64,000 nt of DNA from Ohtaekwangia sp. (GTDB lineage Bacteria; Bacteroidota; Bacteroidia; Cytophagales; Cyclobacteriaceae), in assembly GCA_021155195.1 (NCBI GenBank), contig JAJNPV010000050.1, positions 1 through 64,000 of the forward strand. Reading direction: 5' to 3'. A program made the translations under genes and the position numbers. Below are positions 34,705 to 43,768 of the stretch, in pieces. Each line of letters begins with the position of its first letter. The first letter of the stretch is position 1. The notes beneath the pieces were generated by a model. That model did not search any database and was not told where the DNA came from. It was given only the letters and a program-made list of their open reading frames with translations.

Positions 34705-35088
34705 TTACGAAACTAAACTGGTATTAATTTCAATTGGGTTTGTAAGCGTTTTATGAACGGGGCACGAGTTCGCTATTTGCAACAGCCGCTGACGCTGTTC
34801 ATCATCCAAATTTCCTTCCAATGAAATCTCACGGATGAATTGCATTTTGAATTCGAGTTTCTGTGACGCAACCTCTACCCTTATTTTAGTCACATCCCAC
34901 TTCTTTCGATCGGCATACATGCGAAGTGTAATGGCGGTGCAGGATGCCAATGAAATCAATAAAAATTCTCCAGGCGCTGGAGCTAAGTCTGTTCCGCCAA
35001 CCTCTTCAGGTTCATCGGCAAAAATTGTTTTTCCTGATGCCAGCAATTCTGTACGATAGTGATCTTTGCCGATGATTGCCGTTACCAT
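34705..35088 (-). CDS. OsmC family protein
   Basis: A 127-residue OsmC/Ohr-fold protein. The two redox Cys expected in the family are both present, in ISLASCTAITLRMYADRK (about residue 53) and NSCPVHKTLTNPIEI (about residue 113). The fold dimerises and reduces organic hydroperoxides using lipoyl or thiol donors; whether this one is an OsmC, Ohr or YhfA subtype cannot be decided. It starts 2 nt after the nitroreductase stop, so the two are one operon with the pirin genes further upstream. Confidence 0.92.
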   Translation of the reverse strand: MVTAIIGKDHYRTELLASGKTIFADEPEEVGGTDLAPAPGEFLLISLASCTAITLRMYADRKKWDVTKIRVEVASQKLEFKMQFIREISLEGNLDDEQRQRLLQIANSCPVHKTLTNPIEINTSLVS

Positions 35089-35090
35089 AT

Positions 35091-35690
35091 TTAAAAAGTT
35101 TTGTTAAGCACAAAAAAATCCTGTGTATAGCGTTCGCGTGGAGCGACTTCCCGTTCCCTTAAATTCTCAGGCAAACTTTCCATATCACCTAAGTATCCAA
35201 TAGCCAAAATCACCACGGGTTCATGTGTTTCCGGAATATTCAACAACTCAATTACCCGTTGCTTTTCAAAGCCGCCCATTTGATGGACATTCAGTCCTAA
35301 ATTTGTGGCCTCCAGCGAAAGAAATGCGTTGGCTGCACCGAGGTCAAACTTGGCTGAGCCATTAGGTCTATCATTACGAACAAAATTTTTGCGATACATC
35401 GCTACCACTAACAAAGGGGCTTCTCTAGCCCAAATTTTATTACTTGGCGTAAGTGTTTCAAATATTTTATTCCACAACTCAGACTGCTCGCTGGTTGCAT
35501 ATAGATAAAACCATGGTTGCTCATTAACGCTGCTTGGCGCCCAACGCGCAGCTTCAAACAATGATTTAATTTTCTCGGGTTCAACAGCTTTGGGAGAATA
35601 GGCTCTTCTGCTTCTTCGGTGTTCTATTAGCTCGGTAACAGGAAATTCAAATTCTGTCGACTTCATCTTACGTTCAATCACGGGTTCCAT
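35091..35690 (-). CDS. Nitroreductase family protein
   Basis: A 199-residue FMN-dependent oxidoreductase. FMN-binding residues are in ELIEHRRSRRAYSPKAVEPE, then LFEAARWAPSSVNEQPWFYLYA, and the C-terminal ILAIGYLGDMES block. The family reduces nitro-aromatics, quinones or flavins with NAD(P)H, usually as a homodimer; the substrate here is unknown. Together with OsmC and the two pirins it forms a compact minus-strand cluster, suggesting a shared response to redox-active or aromatic compounds. The N-terminal MEPVIERKMKSTEFEF may be longer than needed: the second Met at residue 9 is an alternative start. Confidence 0.9.
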   Translation of the reverse strand: MEPVIERKMKSTEFEFPVTELIEHRRSRRAYSPKAVEPEKIKSLFEAARWAPSSVNEQPWFYLYATSEQSELWNKIFETLTPSNKIWAREAPLLVVAMYRKNFVRNDRPNGSAKFDLGAANAFLSLEATNLGLNVHQMGGFEKQRVIELLNIPETHEPVVILAIGYLGDMESLPENLREREVAPRERYTQDFFVLNKTF

Positions 35691-35763
35691 TCTAAAATTA
35701 TTGATTTAATTATCAAACAGCTAACTATTAAAACAGTTCATTTACTTGTGTTAGATTATTTCG

Positions 35764-36633
35764 TTAATCTTCAATCAATATCCCCATCTTACCCATTTGA
35801 TAATCGCGCATGGCCTCCATAATCTCAGTTTGCGTATTCATAACAAAAGGGCCATGGGAAACCACTTTTTCGTTAATAGGCTCACCACTAAGAAACAAAA
35901 TGCGTGTATCTTCCAGTGCCTCTACTTCTATCCCTTCACCATCATTGTTAAAATGTACAAGATGTAAACCTTCAACCATTCCAAATCCGGCAACGTTTAG
36001 TTTTCCATCCAATAAATAGATGAAAGCATTGTGCGATTCCGGAATGGGTATAGAAATTTTTCCACCCTTCTTAAAAACTAATGTAGCGGAATTGACAATC
36101 GTATGTGACGGAATGGGGCCTTTAGCATCAAGTACTTTACCCGAAAAAACCCGACCACTTACTTTTCCATCTTCACTGTTTATTACAGGTGCTTCTTCTG
36201 CACTAAGCGGATAATAAGCAGGTTGATCCATTTTATGTTTGGCCGGAGTGTTAATCCATAACTGAATTATCTCCTGTCGACCCCCAATCTCATGAATGTC
36301 ATCCGGTGGTCGTTCGCTATGCATAACGCCCAAGCCTGCATTCATCCATTGCGCTCCGCCTGCATAGATTGTACTATTATTACCACGACTATCCCGATGA
36401 TGTACACCCCCTTTAAAAATAAACGTAACCGGAGAAAATCCCCGATGTGGGTGTGGCCCCACGCCTGCATGATCTGGGTTAACATGTTTAGGCGCCTTTA
36501 CATCGGCATGATGCAAAAGTAAAAACGGGTCAATTTGCTCCACTTGTTGTGTGGGCAAGGGTTGTCGAATAGGCAAGCCGCCCATATCCATAGGATGAGC
36601 ATATAGTAAACGTGAAACTGTTCTTGTTTTCAT
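35764..36633 (-). CDS. Pirin family protein (first pirin of the tandem pair, C-terminal gene)
   Basis: A 289-residue bicupin of the pirin family. The metal-binding N-terminal cupin has HPHRGFSPVTFIFKGGVHHRD and MHSERPPDDIHEIGG, matching the iron site (His, His, His, Glu) used by pirin and bacterial quercetin dioxygenases. The C-terminal cupin begins near residue 160. I chose ATG at 36633 (MKTRTVSRLLYA), because the extension to 36720 overlaps the preceding gene and has no pirin similarity. It lies 12 nt downstream of the second pirin gene. Function may be dioxygenase-like or regulatory; not resolvable here. Confidence 0.9.
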   Translation of the reverse strand: MKTRTVSRLLYAHPMDMGGLPIRQPLPTQQVEQIDPFLLLHHADVKAPKHVNPDHAGVGPHPHRGFSPVTFIFKGGVHHRDSRGNNSTIYAGGAQWMNAGLGVMHSERPPDDIHEIGGRQEIIQLWINTPAKHKMDQPAYYPLSAEEAPVINSEDGKVSGRVFSGKVLDAKGPIPSHTIVNSATLVFKKGGKISIPIPESHNAFIYLLDGKLNVAGFGMVEGLHLVHFNNDGEGIEVEALEDTRILFLSGEPINEKVVSHGPFVMNTQTEIMEAMRDYQMGKMGILIED

Positions 36634-36644
36634 AATTCCGAAAT

Positions 36645-37355
36645 TTAATTCATGGGAACCTCCATCAATAATAATTCTGTATCTGAGTTGGCATGAATAG
36701 AAAGTGCATCTATATCCCAAACCCCAAACCCATCGCGTTTGGTTAATTTTTGTCCGCTGATCGTAACTTCTCCATCAATCACAAATGCATAAACACCATT
36801 TCCTTTCTGTTTAATCGTATACTCTGTTTCAAAGCCTTTTTTCAAGTTACCAAGATGGAACCAGGCATCCTGATTAATCCAAACGCCTTCATCTTCTTTT
36901 GAAGGACTTACAATCTGTTGCAATTTATTGATGCGATCTTCCGGTTTAAAAGTCAGCTGATCGTAGTTAGGCTTAATGTTCCTCACTTTCGGAAAAACCC
37001 AGATTTGTAAAAAGTTTACTTTCTGATCCTTATTCCTATTGTATTCGCTATGCTGAATGCCTGTGCCTGCGCTCATAATCTGAACATCATTTTGTTTAAT
37101 GACAGCCACATTGCCCATGCTGTCCTTATGTTCAAGATCGCCTGAAAGAGGAATGGAAATAATTTCCATATTGTCGTGAGGATGGGTACCAAACCCCTTT
37201 CCTCCATCTACAAAATCGTCATTAAGAACACGAAGCATTCCAAAATGAACGCGTTCCGGGTCATAATAGTGAGCAAAACTGAATGTGTGGTTAGTGTCGA
37301 GCCAGCCATGATTGGCGTGGCCTCGGGTGGCGGCTTTATGAGTTACTGAGTTCAT
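36645..37355 (-). CDS. Pirin family protein (YhhW type)
   Basis: A 236-residue single-iron pirin similar to E. coli YhhW, a quercetin 2,3-dioxygenase in vitro. The metal site is in FGTHPHDNMEIISIPLSGDLEHKDSM-type segments (HPHDNMEI and HKD) with AGTGIQHSEYNRN providing the last His and Glu. The C-terminal cupin begins around residue 150. It is the first gene of the minus-strand redox cluster. The ATG is 31 nt from the 26-bp palindrome at 37386-37411, making this gene and the ones downstream the likely targets of whatever binds there. Confidence 0.9.
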   Translation of the reverse strand: MNSVTHKAATRGHANHGWLDTNHTFSFAHYYDPERVHFGMLRVLNDDFVDGGKGFGTHPHDNMEIISIPLSGDLEHKDSMGNVAVIKQNDVQIMSAGTGIQHSEYNRNKDQKVNFLQIWVFPKVRNIKPNYDQLTFKPEDRINKLQQIVSPSKEDEGVWINQDAWFHLGNLKKGFETEYTIKQKGNGVYAFVIDGEVTISGQKLTKRDGFGVWDIDALSIHANSDTELLLMEVPMN

Positions 37356-37385
37356 GGTTTTTTAGCTTTTTAAGTGTAAATAGAT

Positions 37386-37411
37386 ACAACTGTTGTATAT
37401 ACAACAGTTGT
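37386..37411. promoter_or_regulatory. Perfect 26-bp palindrome, putative operator of the pirin cluster
   Basis: ACAACTGTTGTAT (37386-37398) is the exact reverse complement of ATACAACAGTTGT (37399-37411). Each half itself contains ACAAC-TGTTGT. It is 30 nt upstream of the first pirin ATG. A perfect palindrome this long, AT-rich at its centre, fits a MarR- or TetR-type dimer operator; no regulator gene is adjacent. No clear -7 box is visible on either side. Confidence 0.72.
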
Positions 37412-37498
37412 TGGAATTTTGTTCCCAAAGCGGTGCAAATAAAATGGCCTGTGAAAACACAGGCCACGGAAGTTTCAAAGACACTACCTAAAGGAGAA

Positions 37499-40400
37499 TC
37501 AATTCTTCAGGTTTAATTTCTGGTTCAGGCTGGGCATATCACCCGACAGCACAAGTTGTAACTTCTTTAAGTGACCATCGAGCTCTTTATTCAACTCATC
37601 AAATACTTTATATACGCCTGCGGTTGGCTTGTTGTCACCACTCTCCAAACTCCTGCGCACGGCTGAAATACGATTCCCTAATTTAATCGGGAAGTTCAGA
37701 GGATCTTGCCCACTGCGGTTTTTAGTTTGATATAAATCTTCTTCTATTACTGTTAGTTTGTTCATCATGTCTTTAACGTTGGCCGCCACGGTTGCATCTG
37801 TATTCGTTTTTAGTGCTTCATCAAACTGACTTCTTACTTTTCGGATATTGATAACCGCTTCATTGGCTGCGCTTTCGCGATCTCTGATCTTCATAGCCAA
37901 ATCAAAAGTCTCTTTCAAATCAGCTTCGGTCACTCCTTTTAAGTTTGGATTGATTTTAACATTAAAGGATTTTGTCTCAGAATAATTTCCAGCCGTCATT
38001 CTCACCTGATACTTGCCAATAGGCGCTTTGGGTCCATTCTGTGGTCGAGCGCCCCACATAATCATTCCTTCAAAAACGGTAGCGCCTGGATAGCGTAAGT
38101 TCCAGGTAAAAGAATTTAACCCAGCAGCCGTAGTAGGTTTAGATTCCCCCCTTCCCCACCAATCACCAGTTGCAGCTTTTTCTTCGGGTTTGTTGCCTAC
38201 AAACTTGCGAATCAGTTTTCCATCCGCATCTAAAATTTCAAACACTACTGAATCGGCTTTACTCTTTAAATAATATTGAAAGACCGCATCGTACACTCCC
38301 CGAATGGCATCCGTAGGTTGAAATAAGATGGCTTCAGATTTCATCTTATCAGCTGTCATTTGTCGCAATGGACCGATGTCATCTAAAATCCAGAAACCGC
38401 GACCGTGGGTACCCAATACAACATCATCATTTTTAACAACAAGATCTCTGATCGGTGTATCCGGTAAATTTAATTGAAGCGGTTCCCAGCTATCGCCTGC
38501 ATTAAACGAAACATACGCACCATGTTCAGTTCCTAAAAACAACAATCCTGCGCGCACATGATCTTCACGAACGGAACGCGCGAAGTGACCATCTTTTATT
38601 CCAGTGATAATTTTTGTCCAGGTCTTTCCATAATCCTTAGTTCTAAAAACATACGGTTGGCGATCGTCCACCTGATATCTAAATGCAGCTACATAGGCAG
38701 TACCCGGATTATGTTTTGATTCATCAATGATGGCAACTACTGAATGCTTCGGTAATTCTTTTGGTGTAATGTCATTCCATCTTTTTCCGCCATCGCGCGT
38801 GATGTGAATCTTGCCATCATCAGAACCCGCCCAGATTGTGTTAAGGTCATGATTGGAAGGTGTTAATGCAAATACAGTAGCATAAATTTCCGGCCCGTTC
38901 ATATCATTCGTGATTACTCCTCCGGTAACACCTAGTGTTTCAGGATCGGCATAGGTTAAATCGGGTGAGATTTTTTCCCAGCTTTGACCATCGTTGGTTG
39001 TCTTCCAAACATGTTGTGAACAGGTATATAATGTATTGGCATCCTTTGGTGCAAAAACAATTGGAAACGTCCACTGCCACCGTTCGGGCAACGAACTTGC
39101 AGGCTCACCAGAAAAAAATCTTGGATATACTTGAATATCGCGGGTCTGTCCGGTTGTTCGATCATATCGTGTAAGCAATGCCCCTTGACTACCGGCATAA
39201 AATACATCAGGATTATTTGGGTGTGAAGCAATGTATCCGCTCTCACCACCACCCACTACATAACCCCATTCGCCCAGCACATTCATATGATCCCATCCAT
39301 CGCTAGGCACAGCAATCGTAGAGTTATCTTGTTGCGCACCGGCCACATGATAAGGAACATGATTGGTAGTAGTTACATGATAAAATTGCGTGGTACAATA
39401 ATCCTCGGCAGTCCAACTCTTGCCGCCATTTACAGAAACACAACCGCCCCCATCGTTGGAAGTAATCATGCGCAACGGATTATTCGGATCAATCCACAGA
39501 TCGTGATTATCGCCATGCGGCACATTTATTTCAGTGTCAAATTTTACTCCGCCATCGGTGCTCTTAAAAAAATCAACATTCAAACAATATACCGTTTCCC
39601 GATCTTGTGGATCGGCATAAATGCGTGAATAATAAAATGCGCGCTGGCGCAATTTGCGTTCGTCATTTACTTTTTTCCAACTGGCACCTGCATCATCGCT
39701 ACGATATACACCCCCATCATTCGCCTCAATAATTGCCCACAGTCTTTTATTATCAACTGGCGAAACGGTGATTCCAATTTTTCCAAGTGGTCCTGCTGGC
39801 ATTCCTGGGTTCATCGATAAATCCGTCCAGGTATCACCACCATTTTCTGATTTCCATAATTTACATTCCGGACCACCACCCCACATCTTCCACCTTTTGC
39901 GATACACCTGCCAGGTTGATGCGTATAGAATTTTTGGATTGGTGCGATCAATAATTAAATCAACTGCGCCAGTCTTTGGACTTACATATAAAACTTTCTT
40001 CCATGTGTTTCCACCATCAATCGATTTGAACACACCACGCTCTTCATTATCCCCGTAAGGATGACCCAACGCAGCCACATACACAATATCAGGATTGGTA
40101 GGATGAACCCGAATGCGTGAGATTGCTTGTGTTTCCTTTAGACCCAAATGGCGCCAGGTTTTTCCGCCATCGGTAGTTTTATAAACTCCATCGCCCTGGG
40201 TTATGCTTCCGCGAAGTTGAGTTTCACCACCACCGATGTAAACAATATCGGGATTGGTTTCGGCAACAGCCACTGCCCCAATGGACGAACTTGAAATTTT
40301 TCCATCTGTTACCGGAGCCCACTCTTGCCCACCATCGGTAGTTTTCCAAAGGCCACCACCGGTTGCACCAAAATAATATTCATTAGGTCTACCCGGACTT

Positions 40401-40543
40401 CCTGAAGAACCGAGTGATCGGCCCCCTCGCTGTGGCCCTATGTTTCGCCATTTGTAATTTGAATAAAACGAGGGATCTAAAGGTTGAGCTTGAAGTGTGC
40501 TAAAAAATATAACACCGATTAATAGAAAAATAAGGTTCTTCAT
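37499..40543 (-). CDS. Sortilin/VPS10-like Asp-box repeat protein, secreted
   Basis: A 1014-residue exported protein (signal MKNLIFLLIGVIFFSTLQA). The first ~700 residues are a ten-bladed-type propeller with about ten Asp-box repeats (TTDGGQEW, TTDGGKTW, SIDGGNTW, SENGGDTW, SDDAGASW, TTNDGQSW, TRDGGKRW, TKDYGKTW and others). After residue about 740 comes an Ig-like domain and a helical C-terminus (about 890-1014). Such proteins are often labelled 'glycosyl hydrolase' or 'BNR repeat' in Bacteroidota databases, but catalytic sialidase residues are not evident. It stands alone; function unknown, possibly binding or cleaving polysaccharide or peptide outside the cell. Confidence 0.85.
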   Translation of the reverse strand: MKNLIFLLIGVIFFSTLQAQPLDPSFYSNYKWRNIGPQRGGRSLGSSGSPGRPNEYYFGATGGGLWKTTDGGQEWAPVTDGKISSSSIGAVAVAETNPDIVYIGGGETQLRGSITQGDGVYKTTDGGKTWRHLGLKETQAISRIRVHPTNPDIVYVAALGHPYGDNEERGVFKSIDGGNTWKKVLYVSPKTGAVDLIIDRTNPKILYASTWQVYRKRWKMWGGGPECKLWKSENGGDTWTDLSMNPGMPAGPLGKIGITVSPVDNKRLWAIIEANDGGVYRSDDAGASWKKVNDERKLRQRAFYYSRIYADPQDRETVYCLNVDFFKSTDGGVKFDTEINVPHGDNHDLWIDPNNPLRMITSNDGGGCVSVNGGKSWTAEDYCTTQFYHVTTTNHVPYHVAGAQQDNSTIAVPSDGWDHMNVLGEWGYVVGGGESGYIASHPNNPDVFYAGSQGALLTRYDRTTGQTRDIQVYPRFFSGEPASSLPERWQWTFPIVFAPKDANTLYTCSQHVWKTTNDGQSWEKISPDLTYADPETLGVTGGVITNDMNGPEIYATVFALTPSNHDLNTIWAGSDDGKIHITRDGGKRWNDITPKELPKHSVVAIIDESKHNPGTAYVAAFRYQVDDRQPYVFRTKDYGKTWTKIITGIKDGHFARSVREDHVRAGLLFLGTEHGAYVSFNAGDSWEPLQLNLPDTPIRDLVVKNDDVVLGTHGRGFWILDDIGPLRQMTADKMKSEAILFQPTDAIRGVYDAVFQYYLKSKADSVVFEILDADGKLIRKFVGNKPEEKAATGDWWGRGESKPTTAAGLNSFTWNLRYPGATVFEGMIMWGARPQNGPKAPIGKYQVRMTAGNYSETKSFNVKINPNLKGVTEADLKETFDLAMKIRDRESAANEAVINIRKVRSQFDEALKTNTDATVAANVKDMMNKLTVIEEDLYQTKNRSGQDPLNFPIKLGNRISAVRRSLESGDNKPTAGVYKVFDELNKELDGHLKKLQLVLSGDMPSLNQKLNLKN

Positions 40544-40620
40544 AGGGATGAGTTTATAAAGAAAGGTAAGAAAACAATAAATGAATCATACCAAGAATTT
40601 TATAAGTGGAAACTCATTGC

Positions 40621-40657
40621 ACCTCACCCCCGTCCCCTCTCCTAAGGAGAGAGGTGA
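40621..40657. repeat. Dispersed CTCTCC-TAA-GGAGAG palindrome
   Basis: CTCTCC (40637-40642) and GGAGAG (40646-40651) form the same stem as the perfect copy at 4254-4274, preceded by ACCTCACCCCCGTCCC. It is in the divergent gap (40544-40739) between the sortilin-like and DUF2461 genes. Outside it and the -7-like TATCTTTA at 40711-40718, the gap holds nothing I can name. Confidence 0.6.
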
Positions 40658-40739
40658 CTATAGCAAATGCACTTGAACATTCTAACATTTAATTCACCTT
40701 CGTATAGTCGTATCTTTACCAAATACATACTTAATCTTA

Positions 40740-41426
40740 ATGACTAAACCGATCCATAAATCATCATTAGAATTTCTTAAAAGGTTAACGCACAACAATA
40801 ACCGCGAATGGTTTAACGAAAACAAAGACTCCTATTTATCCACAAAGGAAAATATTGAGCAGTTTGTGGATGGCTTGATTGCTAAAATGAACAGTCACGA
40901 TCAGATTGAAACTCCTTCCGGAAAAAAAAGTCTTTACCGTATTTATAACGATGTTCGGTTTTCAAAAGATAAATCTCCTTACAATCCTCGGTTTGCCGGA
41001 TATCTAAAACGAACAAAACCAAATTTGCGGGGCGGATACTATTATTGGATAAGACCGGGCAACTCACGAGTAGGTTGTGGGTTCACTTACCCCAATCCAG
41101 AAGATTTAAAACGAATCCGGCTAGATATTTCTGACAATTATAAAGACTGGAATAGACTATTAAATTCAAAGTCTATCAAGCACACTTTTGGAACTATGAA
41201 AGGCGAGCGTGTTAAAACAACACCGAAAGGCTTCAATAAAGATCATCCTGCGATTGACTTACTTCGTTACAAACAGTTTTGGTTTGAGCGATCTTTTACG
41301 GATAAGGAAGTGTTAGATAAAGACTTTATAAATGAGGCGAATAAAACGTTTAAAGCAATCCGTCCATTTTTTGATTACATAAGCTATGTGCTGACTACTG
41401 ATTTGAACGGTGAGTCAATTATCTAA
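40740..41426 (+). CDS. DUF2461 family protein
   Basis: A 228-residue cytoplasmic protein with the pattern of the TIGR02453/DUF2461 family: SLEFLKRLTHNNNREWFNEN at the N-terminus, SGKKSLYRIYNDVRFSKDKSPY, and GGYYYWIRPGNSRVGCGF. No biochemical function is established. A variant -7 box TATCTTTA lies 22 nt before the start. Its stop overlaps the stop of the convergent helicase gene by 3 nt, so the two 3' ends are physically linked but transcribed in opposite directions. Confidence 0.9.
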   Translation: MTKPIHKSSLEFLKRLTHNNNREWFNENKDSYLSTKENIEQFVDGLIAKMNSHDQIETPSGKKSLYRIYNDVRFSKDKSPYNPRFAGYLKRTKPNLRGGYYYWIRPGNSRVGCGFTYPNPEDLKRIRLDISDNYKDWNRLLNSKSIKHTFGTMKGERVKTTPKGFNKDHPAIDLLRYKQFWFERSFTDKEVLDKDFINEANKTFKAIRPFFDYISYVLTTDLNGESII

Positions 41427-43681
41427 ACCTGCTGGTTATTGTTTTTCGTATCCGCTATCACCGCCCGAAGCTTTCCATACCCATACTTACCACCAAACTT
41501 TTCATACAAATCTTTGGAGGTAAATTCTGCTGGCAACAGTTTGATAGTCTCCTTAATTTCAGTAACCTCTTCTTCTTGCATAACCTTAGTAATAGATAGT
41601 ACTCCCGATTCAACAAGTTTAGCAAAATGACTTTCAATGGTGCCGACAGCGAGACCACGTTCTTTTGCAATTTGATCTCCGGTCATGCCTTTATTAATCA
41701 TGTCAAGAGTTATTTCATACGTACTAGGTTCATCTTTTTTCTTTCGCTTAGATTTTGTTCCTTTCTTCCTCACGATTCCAGCAGGCGGATTAGCATCCAG
41801 TTCTTTATTGATTTCAGAAAGCATGGTGGCTCGTTCTATTGCCCGCTGCTTATCAAGTGGCAAGAAATCAAATTTCAGATTGCCCTGTAAAATCCCTGCT
41901 GTCAGTATTAAAGATTTATCAATCTCTTCTAATTTCTTAGTGAAAGCGATGTCCAACTCATTCAACTGGTTTAAATAAGCCTTCACTCGTTTTTTCAGTT
42001 TGGTTGTTTCAATGTGCTCCAGCAACTGATGAATCCATTTGTTCAGCAGTGCGCGATAGTAAAGGCTACCCTTCTCTAATCGGTCCAACAATTTTGCATG
42101 ACCTTCTGTTGTTAACAAACCCCATAATTGCCTTCTGAAATTTTCAGTATTACTTTGCTCTCCTTCTAATGCCCCTTTTAATTGAGCAAGGACAGGTTTC
42201 ATACTCTCCTCACCAAAGCCTTCTGATTCCTGATCTTTCTGTACGTAGGTGATGTCTTTCGCCAGCAAAGAAAAATCGAACGTATGATTTAATAAACGCA
42301 GCAAGAACTCACGCTGCTTGCTTTTCATCACGTCACCCAATCCTTCTGGTTTATGATTGGCTTTCGCGAAGGCAACTACTTCTCGATCCGTGCTGATTAC
42401 GGAAGAATTGATTTTACTTCGAAGCACCAGTCCTTCCAATGATCGTAATCGGGACAGCGCTACATACACTTGTCCGCCCGCAAAAGCCTGATCTACATCA
42501 ATAATGGCTTTGTCGAAAGTAAGCCCTTGACTTTTATGCACGGTAATAGCCCATGCTAGTTTTACGGGATATTGTTCAAAGGAACCAATTACATCTTCAT
42601 CCAAATCGTTGGTGGCCGTATTGACGGTGTACTTTTTGTTTTCCCATCGCTCCTTCCGCAGCATGTACAACTCATGTGTCTCTGCCAACTCCACAAAAAT
42701 ATTACCTTCCGAAATTCTTTTAACGGTAGCCAACTTACCATTAAAGTATTTTTTTTCATCAGACGTGTCATTGCGTACAAACATGACCTGAGCATTTTCT
42801 TTTAGTTCAATACGCTGTGGCACAGGGTTCATGCTTTCCAGAAAGTCACCTTCCACATTGGCTTCAAAAAAATGAGATTCGGAAGTTAAGTTCTGTAATT
42901 CCCTTTTATTGATTTCGTCAGCTTTGTAATTGTGCGTAGTGAGCGTAATAACTTCCTTTAATTTTTTAATCTCAGCAGGCTCTTTATAATGCTGATTTAA
43001 CAAGACTATATCATCTTCCGTTGCAATGTTATTTCGCAGATTATTAAGCACGTCAATAAACTCCTGATCATGCTGGCGAAAAATTTTATCTAACTCAATA
43101 TACACTGGGCGATCATCTTGCAATGCCTTTGCCTCATAAAACCACGGACTCTTATAATAATTACTCAATACAGATTGTTCTTCATTGCGAACGACTGGGG
43201 GCAATTGATACAAATCTCCAATGAACAACACTTGCACTCCGCCAAAACTTTGCTTAAAATTTCCGCGTGCTGCTTTCATGCGATAGTCAATCGCGTCAAG
43301 CAAGTCGGCTCGTAACATGCTTACTTCATCAATCACCAATAGGTCGATAGAGCGCAACACTTGCTTTCGTGCACTATTAAGAGGGTGCTTTCGCGCCAAT
43401 ACGTTTTGATTGAGAAACTTTCCTCCTTCCGTAAATCCTTCAGGCAAAAAACGATCGGGTAAAAAAGTAACAGGAGGTAATAAGAATTGAGAATGGATAG
43501 TAACGCCTCCTGCATTGAGCGCGGCAATGCCCGTGGGTGCAACTACAATCAGCGATTTGTGCGTTACGTTTTTTAGTTCTTTAAGAAACGTGGTTTTACC
43601 CGTTCCGGCTTTTCCGGTTAAGAAAATATGGCCGGAGGTGGTGTTTATAAATTGTGCCGCTGCCTCCAGAAGATTTTCCAT
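41423..43681 (-). CDS. Pif1/RRM3-type AAA helicase with C-terminal helix-turn-helix
   Basis: A 752-residue protein. Walker A is GKAGTGKT at residues 23-30, followed by APTGIAALNAGG (motif Ia) and Walker B LLVIDEVSMLRAD. Helicase motifs continue to WAITVHKSQGLTFDKAI and VALSRLRSLEGL at about 385-430, a UvrD-C-like/Pif1 arrangement. After a coiled linker, residues about 640-740 carry a helix-turn-helix like the RecQ C-terminal HTH_40: STYEITLDMINKGMTGDQIA and VGTIESHFAKLVESG. The fusion suggests a 5'-3' helicase that also recognises DNA by its tail. The ATG at 43681 is preferred over a TTG two codons earlier. Confidence 0.9.
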   Translation of the reverse strand: MENLLEAAAQFINTTSGHIFLTGKAGTGKTTFLKELKNVTHKSLIVVAPTGIAALNAGGVTIHSQFLLPPVTFLPDRFLPEGFTEGGKFLNQNVLARKHPLNSARKQVLRSIDLLVIDEVSMLRADLLDAIDYRMKAARGNFKQSFGGVQVLFIGDLYQLPPVVRNEEQSVLSNYYKSPWFYEAKALQDDRPVYIELDKIFRQHDQEFIDVLNNLRNNIATEDDIVLLNQHYKEPAEIKKLKEVITLTTHNYKADEINKRELQNLTSESHFFEANVEGDFLESMNPVPQRIELKENAQVMFVRNDTSDEKKYFNGKLATVKRISEGNIFVELAETHELYMLRKERWENKKYTVNTATNDLDEDVIGSFEQYPVKLAWAITVHKSQGLTFDKAIIDVDQAFAGGQVYVALSRLRSLEGLVLRSKINSSVISTDREVVAFAKANHKPEGLGDVMKSKQREFLLRLLNHTFDFSLLAKDITYVQKDQESEGFGEESMKPVLAQLKGALEGEQSNTENFRRQLWGLLTTEGHAKLLDRLEKGSLYYRALLNKWIHQLLEHIETTKLKKRVKAYLNQLNELDIAFTKKLEEIDKSLILTAGILQGNLKFDFLPLDKQRAIERATMLSEINKELDANPPAGIVRKKGTKSKRKKKDEPSTYEITLDMINKGMTGDQIAKERGLAVGTIESHFAKLVESGVLSITKVMQEEEVTEIKETIKLLPAEFTSKDLYEKFGGKYGYGKLRAVIADTKNNNQQV

Positions 43682-43768
43682 CTTCAAACTTAATAAAAGG
43701 TTTATTGATTGTGGAAATGCTTACGAAGATGCAAAAGGAGAAGCGATCACATTTTCGTGGCAGAAGAT

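Noticed and set aside
36634..36720. N-terminal extension of the second pirin
   Set aside because: Overlaps the upstream pirin gene and lacks pirin-like sequence; ATG at 36633 follows the family pattern.
37499..40543. Sialidase activity for the Asp-box protein
   Set aside because: Asp-boxes define the propeller, but the catalytic arginine triad and nucleophilic Tyr of sialidases could not be recognised.
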